Shown here piece by piece: positions 7,523 through 11,293 of a stretch of DNA of 11,293 bases; within the stretch, counting starts at the first letter, position 1, and each line of letters starts with the position of its first letter. Both the position numbers and the translations under genes were made by a program. This DNA comes from CAYNST01 sp964641175 (lineage in GTDB: Bacteria > Pseudomonadota > Gammaproteobacteria > Pseudomonadales > Cellvibrionaceae): positions 1-11,293 of the forward strand of contig CAZXLJ010000105.1 in the NCBI GenBank assembly GCA_964641175.1. The letters are read 5' to 3'. The notes beneath the pieces were generated by a model. The model saw only the letters and a program-made list of their open reading frames with translations, was not told the origin of the DNA and did no database searches.

Positions 7523-8136
7523 CTCGTGTAGACAGGCCCGATCCCCAGGCCCCATACAACCACCGTAATAATCATGGTGGAAACGATCAGGACGAGGGCC
7601 ACAGTTACAACGGAGGTAACGTACATGAATGCCCTGTCCTCCGGGATCCCCATGAGAATGGGCATTCCTCGATACATGAGATATACCGCGTAACAGCCCG
7701 CCAGACCCATCACCGACGCAACCAGCCAAAGGTCCGGATAGAGATTCGCGACGCCTGCAAGTAAAAACGGTGCCGAGGCGTATACTGCTAGCGCCATGCT
7801 TTCGTAGTGGCGTCGCTCGGGAAGACTGGCAGCGCCGTAAGTTTTCGACATCCAGTTGATAAATTTACCGAGCGTGAAAATACTGACCAGCAAGGCGACG
7901 TAGGTCAGTGCACACAGAGCCAGTGCACTGGAAGCCGTCAACCGCACCGCGTTCCCATCCGCGACGCGCCATCCGACCTCCGAGACTCCGTAATACGCAC
8001 ATACAACGGGTATCAACGCCAGAAACGGAACGTGCGTAATAAATACCTGGATAGCAGATTTTTGCTGATCTCGAATTGCCTGCCATTCGACTTCCGGTTT
8101 GAACAGAATGCCAAATGTGTGCTGAAAGAACCCCAT
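7519..8136 (-). CDS. Yip1-family multi-pass inner-membrane protein
   Basis: This is a 205-residue integral membrane protein of the bacterial YIP1 family; its function is unknown. Predicted membrane helices lie at about residues 30-48, 69-90, 113-132, 137-156 and 172-197. Family-like features are the N-terminal segment GILFKPEVEWQAIRDQ, the loop before helix 3 with LPERRHYESMALAVYASAP, and the YLMYRGMPILMGIPEDRAFMY region. The ATG start has only a G-rich stretch (GTGGGGG) as a possible ribosome binding site. The gene follows sspB on the same strand after 127 bases and may be read from the ssp promoter or from its own. Its TAG stop shares the palindrome CTAG with the stop of the convergent M48 gene. 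Confidence 0.85.
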   Translation of the reverse strand: MGFFQHTFGILFKPEVEWQAIRDQQKSAIQVFITHVPFLALIPVVCAYYGVSEVGWRVADGNAVRLTASSALALCALTYVALLVSIFTLGKFINWMSKTYGAASLPERRHYESMALAVYASAPFLLAGVANLYPDLWLVASVMGLAGCYAVYLMYRGMPILMGIPEDRAFMYVTSVVTVALVLIVSTMIITVVVWGLGIGPVYTS

Positions 8137-8263
8137 ACAACCCCCACGCGTTCGTTTTTATTAAATCTCTCGAAAGCATCCGCCACAGTTCGCATGGGCG
8201 GTCGCATCAGGCGGAGTTTCAGAGAGAAAATTTTGCGCTAAAGGACATTTAAGATGATGGCAA

Positions 8264-8680
8264 CTATTTTACAATCTTCAAACTTGGCCGCCGCTCCGGC
8301 GCGGCATTGGTACTGCCCGAACCGTCCGGAGACGGATCTCTCGGAGGGGGCTCGGCATCGAACATCATTCCCTGACCGTTTTCCCTTGCATAAATACCCA
8401 TGACAGCGTGACAGGGGGCAAACACATCCGTCGGTACGCCCCCGAAACGTGCCTTGAATACCACCGCCTCATTTCCAAGGCTAAATTCCATCACCGCGCG
8501 CGGCGCCACATTCAAAATAATCTGCCCATCCTTATTCACATATTGCTGAGGCACGCTAACGTTCTCTGCCCGCGCATTGATGACCATATAAGGCGTCAAT
8601 GAGTTGTCGACGATCCAGTCGTATAACGCTCTGATCAAATAGGGACGACTGGAAGTCATTTTTATCTGGCTCACTGGCAA
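8264..8680 (-). CDS. sspB: ClpXP protease specificity-enhancing factor SspB
   Basis: SspB is a dimeric adaptor that binds ssrA-tagged proteins and delivers them to ClpXP. Residues ~4-108 form the substrate-binding domain (SRPYLIRALYDWIVDN, TPYMV, DGQIILNVAPRAV, FKARFGG, IYARENGQGMMF). The last residues RPSLKIVK match the ClpX-docking tail, written RPALRVVK in E. coli. The linker between them is only ~20 residues, so the protein is 138 residues against 165 in E. coli. The start is TTG at 8680: AAAGG lies five bases upstream, and MPVSQIK aligns with the E. coli start MDLSQL. The nearby ATG at 8684 is out of frame; the in-frame ATG (residue 8) would remove conserved residues. It follows sspA by 17 bases, the usual sspAB operon. 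Confidence 0.95.
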   Translation of the reverse strand: MPVSQIKMTSSRPYLIRALYDWIVDNSLTPYMVINARAENVSVPQQYVNKDGQIILNVAPRAVMEFSLGNEAVVFKARFGGVPTDVFAPCHAVMGIYARENGQGMMFDAEPPPRDPSPDGSGSTNAAPERRPSLKIVK

Positions 8681-8697
8681 ACATACCTTTATTAAAT

Positions 8698-9339
8698 CTA
8701 TTTTTCCGGCGAATACATCTCTTTTTCCTGCTCTGTCAGGCTTGCACGAAAAGAGTCCCGCGAGAACACCCGCTTCATATATTCAATCAAAGGGACCGTC
8801 TGCCGATTAGCCGGCAGTTCGATACCCAGCAGCTTCAATCTCCACAAGATGGGCCCCAGACAGCAGTCGACCAGGGTGAACTCGTCGCTCATGAAGTAAT
8901 TCTTATCCGTGAATATCGGGGCAATGGCGATCAATCCACTACTCAGGCGTTTGCGCGCGTCGGCCACTCGGGCAGACTCGCGGCCGCCAAGAATCGTATC
9001 GACTTGAGGGCTCCACTCGCTCTCGACGCGATGAATAAACTGGCGGATTTCAGCACGTGCCACCGGGTAGACGGGCAGCAACGGAGGATGCGGAAACCGC
9101 TCGTCAAGATATTCCATCATCACCTGGGTCTGATAAAGAACCAGATCGCGGTCGACGAGAGTGGGTAACGAGTGGTAAGGATTGGATTCGAGCAATTCTT
9201 GCGGAATGTTCTGCGGGTCCGCGTGAATGATATCTACAGTTACACCTTTCTCCGCCAGCACAATTCGCACACGATGACTATAGTGATCCCGTGCGTCAGA
9301 AAAGAAAGTCATTGTCGAACGTTTGGTAACGACACCCAT
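8698..9339 (-). CDS. sspA: Stringent starvation protein A (RNA polymerase-associated)
   Basis: SspA binds RNA polymerase holoenzyme during starvation and stationary phase and alters promoter choice; in several pathogens it also controls virulence genes. It has a glutathione-S-transferase-like fold without the enzymatic activity. The 213-residue product begins MGVVTKRSTMTFFSD and shows the thioredoxin-like N-domain (YSHRVRIVLAEKGV, LPTLVDRDLVLY), then DERFPHPPLLPVYPVARA with the functionally required surface PHP motif at residues 83-85. The helical C-domain has FFLSDEFS-like YFMSDEFTLVDC and ends with DSFRASLTEQEKEM. GAGG eight bases before the ATG supports the start. It heads the sspA-sspB operon and lies downstream of the bc1 genes on the same strand, as in Pseudomonas. 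Confidence 0.96.
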   Translation of the reverse strand: MGVVTKRSTMTFFSDARDHYSHRVRIVLAEKGVTVDIIHADPQNIPQELLESNPYHSLPTLVDRDLVLYQTQVMMEYLDERFPHPPLLPVYPVARAEIRQFIHRVESEWSPQVDTILGGRESARVADARKRLSSGLIAIAPIFTDKNYFMSDEFTLVDCCLGPILWRLKLLGIELPANRQTVPLIEYMKRVFSRDSFRASLTEQEKEMYSPEK

Positions 9340-9593
9340 CTAACTGACCTCGAGCGTTTGCTTCCAGCTGACAAGGGACATTTTGTCCCCATGTGATTTG
9401 ATTACCGCACTGCGTGCGCCGCCGCGCTTATGACTGTTCAAGTAACAACTAATTTAATCGCGGATCAGAACCGGCTCCGACGTGCCGGTTTCCCGACCTT
9501 CAGGTTCCGCCTCGCTGTCCTTCTTGCCTTGTCGATTGCTGCAACGCAGCAGCCGAGAGACCTTGCCGAGGCCTCTCAGCCGAGTTTGCGCTG
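9340..9593 (-). other. bc1-sspA intergenic region with several inverted repeats
   Basis: These 254 bases between the cytochrome b/c1 stop and sspA hold no convincing gene. Read on the minus strand from the stop, there are four inverted repeats. The first is 9577-9555, with a 9-pair RNA stem including one G-U pair. Next are 9551-9537 (TGCTGC, loop GTT, GCAGCA) and 9490-9469 (AACCGGC, 8-base loop, GCCGGTT). The last is the 15-base palindrome GGGACATTTTGTCCC at 9375-9389, 36 bases before the sspA start. I could not identify a good -35/-10 pair for sspA. Confidence 0.6.
9555..9577 (-). terminator. Possible terminator or 3'-stabilising hairpin after the cytochrome b/c1 gene
   Basis: On the minus-strand RNA, GAGAGGCCU and AGGUCUCUC pair over nine positions (one G-U) around the loop CGGCA. 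It starts 17 bases after the cytochrome b/c1 stop. The opposite strand would have an A-C mismatch, so the structure favours the minus-strand transcript. No U-run follows, so it would be a weak intrinsic terminator; a second 6-bp hairpin (9537-9551) follows at once. Protection of the mRNA 3' end is an alternative. Confidence 0.4.
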
Positions 9594-11293
9594 TTAGTGT
9601 ACGTCTTTCCAGTACTCCCTGTTTAACAACCACGCGAACACGAAAAATACCGCGAGGAACATCAAGACGTACACACCGATACGCCGTAATCCCATGGCAT
9701 CCGGTTCAGCAATGTACTCCATGAAATTCGTAATGTCGTACACCACCTTTTCGTACTCTTCCTGGGTCATGCTTCCCTGCTCATTTCCGACCACCAACGT
9801 ACCGCAGGCATCGTTGTGCTCTTCTCCCGCCACGTTTCTCACGGTCACACCTTGCGCGTCCCGAGCGGCCCCGGGCGCGCACTCCGCGAGCCCTTGCAGC
9901 TCAAGCATGACATGGGGCATGGCGACATTCGGAAACACTAGGTTGTTGACACCCGTTGGGCGACTGTCGTCCCTGTAAAAACTTAAAAGATAGGTGTACA
10001 GCCATTCGGGAGACCGCGAGCGAGCTGTAAGGCTCAGATCCGGAGGCGCAGCACCGAACCACACTTTCGCCTTGCGCTCTTCCATGGAAATCGTCATCAG
10101 ATCACCAATCTTCTGGTCACCGAAAACAAAATGGTCCAGCATGACCTGCTCAGGTATCCCCAGATCGTCCGCAACCCGCTGGTAACGGGAATATTCGGCG
10201 CTGTGGCAGCCCATGCAGTAGTTATAGAAGTATTTGGCACCGCTTTGCAGCGATGCCTTGTCTTCCATATTCACTTCAATTTCCATGCAGGGGACGGCGC
10301 CGCATTTGCCGCCTTCCGCGCCCACCGCCTTGATTGGCAATATAACTAGCGCGATGAAGAGTGCGAGTCCGCCGAATACCAGACCTTTGCCGAGACCTTT
10401 GGCCTGCACACGCTCCGGCACCGGCAAGCATCTCTCACGGGTGGTCCAGAACGGCATGCCAAGAAAGTAGGCAAAGTACAGCACCGTACAGAACTTAGCC
10501 AGATTGGTACGACCCGGAGTTTGACTCTGTACCCCAAGATAACCGAGGATCACAAAGCTCGCCGCAAATACGATGAGCGCAATTCGGCTGAACATTCCCT
10601 TGTAGCGAATGGACTTGACCGGGCTGCGATCCAGCCACGGCAACACGAACAGAATGGCAATCGCCGCTGCCATGACAATGGAACCCAGGAAGTTGGATTT
10701 CAGCGGCCCGATGTCAATGGTAACTGCACGGAGCATCGCGTAAAACGGTGTGAAGTACCATACCGGCGCAATATGCTCGGGCGTTTTGAGCGGATTTGCC
10801 TCTTCAAAGTTGGCATATTCGAGGAAGAAACCGCCCATTTCCGGAGCAAAAAAGATAATCCCGCAGAAAACGAACAGGAACACCGCAATGCCCACCAGAT
10901 CGTGCACAGTGTAATACGGGTGGAAAGGAATTCCGTCGAGCGGGATACCGCGCTCATCCTTGTACTTCTTGATTTCGATACCATCCGGGTTGTTGGAACC
11001 CACCTGGTGAAGCGCGAGGATATGGAGCACCACCAGTGCGAGCAGAACGATCGGCATGGCAACCACGTGCAACGCGAAGAAGCGGTTAAGGGTAGCGCCC
11101 GATATCAGATAGTCGCCACGAATCCACTGGACAAGATCAGCCCCGATTCCCGGAATGGTGCCAAAGATGTTGACGATTACCTGGGCTCCCCAATAGGACA
11201 TCTGTCCCCATGGCAAAACATAGCCCATGAATGCTTCAGCCATGAGCACCAGATAAATCAGCATTCCGAATATCCAGACGAGCTCGCGGGGCG
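9594..11293 (-). CDS. fbcH: Cytochrome bc1 complex: cytochrome b fused to cytochrome c1 (5' end outside window)
   Basis: This single open frame carries two membrane subunits of ubiquinol-cytochrome c oxidoreductase. It enters from the right edge in the middle of cytochrome b (PRELVWIFGMLIYLVLMAEA, LPWGQMSYWGAQVI). It includes the second pair of haem-ligand histidines (FFALHVV, VVLHI) and the Qo-site motif as PVWY instead of the mitochondrial PEWY. The first ~115 residues are missing from the window. After the cytochrome b end (PVPERVQAK) the frame runs without a stop into a hydrophobic segment (about 10385-10320) ending AVGA, like the cytochrome c1 signal peptide. Cytochrome c1 follows, with haem motif CMGCH at 10217-10203, axial Met in NVAMPHVM and a C-terminal membrane anchor. 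In Pseudomonas these are two genes (petB, petC); the b/c1 fusion is known as FbcH in Bradyrhizobium, where it is cleaved after synthesis. Confidence 0.93.
   Translation of the reverse strand, partial: PRELVWIFGMLIYLVLMAEAFMGYVLPWGQMSYWGAQVIVNIFGTIPGIGADLVQWIRGDYLISGATLNRFFALHVVAMPIVLLALVVLHILALHQVGSNNPDGIEIKKYKDERGIPLDGIPFHPYYTVHDLVGIAVFLFVFCGIIFFAPEMGGFFLEYANFEEANPLKTPEHIAPVWYFTPFYAMLRAVTIDIGPLKSNFLGSIVMAAAIAILFVLPWLDRSPVKSIRYKGMFSRIALIVFAASFVILGYLGVQSQTPGRTNLAKFCTVLYFAYFLGMPFWTTRERCLPVPERVQAKGLGKGLVFGGLALFIALVILPIKAVGAEGGKCGAVPCMEIEVNMEDKASLQSGAKYFYNYCMGCHSAEYSRYQRVADDLGIPEQVMLDHFVFGDQKIGDLMTISMEERKAKVWFGAAPPDLSLTARSRSPEWLYTYLLSFYRDDSRPTGVNNLVFPNVAMPHVMLELQGLAECAPGAARDAQGVTVRNVAGEEHNDACGTLVVGNEQGSMTQEEYEKVVYDITNFMEYIAEPDAMGLRRIGVYVLMFLAVFFVFAWLLNREYWKDVH

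Noticed and set aside
7807..8241. 144-codon plus-strand frame over the Yip1 gene and the following gap
   Set aside because: It is mostly antisense to a coherent five-helix membrane protein; it has no ribosome binding site or family feature.
8157..8699. 12-base repeat TTTATTAAATCT at 8157-8168 and 8688-8699, each upstream of a minus-strand start
   Set aside because: A few exact 12-base repeats are expected by chance in 11 kb; one copy includes the sspA stop codon, and neither forms a clear promoter.
10320..10410. Separate start codon for cytochrome c1
   Set aside because: The only candidate is GTG in PERV, with GGAG just three bases before it. That spacing is too short, and nothing stops translation from cytochrome b, so a fusion is the simpler reading.
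1..11293. Mobile elements, CRISPR, tRNA, toxin-antitoxin or defence genes
   Set aside because: None of the reading frames or repeats supports any of these; the region reads as conserved core chromosome.

Overview
The window looks like an ordinary chromosomal segment of a gammaproteobacterium. The gene order rnpB - rsmI / lpoA - yraN - SIS protein - dolP ... sspB - sspA - cytochrome bc1 is, from memory, the arrangement in Pseudomonas and its relatives, and the proteins (LpoA, SspA with its PHP motif, SspB, a PVWY-type cytochrome b) fit that group. Base composition looks even, in the mid-50s % GC by eye. I see no insertion sequence, phage gene, tRNA, CRISPR array or other sign of recent transfer.

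Left end (1-1449). The first ~76 bases are the 5' end of RNase P RNA on the minus strand, running off the left edge. Its promoter is recognisable just upstream (84-112). Next is a small unrecognised plus-strand reading frame (295-570) with a good ribosome binding site. It converges on rsmI (minus strand, TTG start), the 16S rRNA C1402 2'-O-methyltransferase.

Centre, plus strand (1488-7522). lpoA (outer-membrane lipoprotein activator of peptidoglycan synthase) overlaps yraN by ATGA. A DiaA/GmhA-like SIS protein follows, and it overlaps a two-BON-domain lipoprotein (dolP) by ATGA. After a 121-bp gap comes a pair made of lemA and a long membrane M48 zinc peptidase with a ~290-residue C-terminal extension. 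The first four genes form a compact, apparently translationally coupled cluster of envelope and replication-associated functions. The lemA-peptidase pair may be a separate unit.

Right, minus strand (11293-7519). Reading leftwards: a cytochrome b whose 5' end is outside the window and which is fused in frame to cytochrome c1; a 254-bp intergenic region rich in inverted repeats; sspA-sspB (RNA polymerase-associated stress protein and ClpXP adaptor); a 127-bp gap; and a five-helix Yip1-family membrane protein. The stop codons of the Yip1 gene and the peptidase interlock in a shared CTAG.

I found no clear new multi-gene system. The points most worth a second look are the cytochrome b/c1 fusion, the SIS protein whose catalytic and sugar-phosphate loops are eroded while its presumed DnaA-contacting C-terminus is kept, the unrecognised 91-residue acidic/basic protein next to rnpB, and the inverted repeats between the bc1 and ssp genes.
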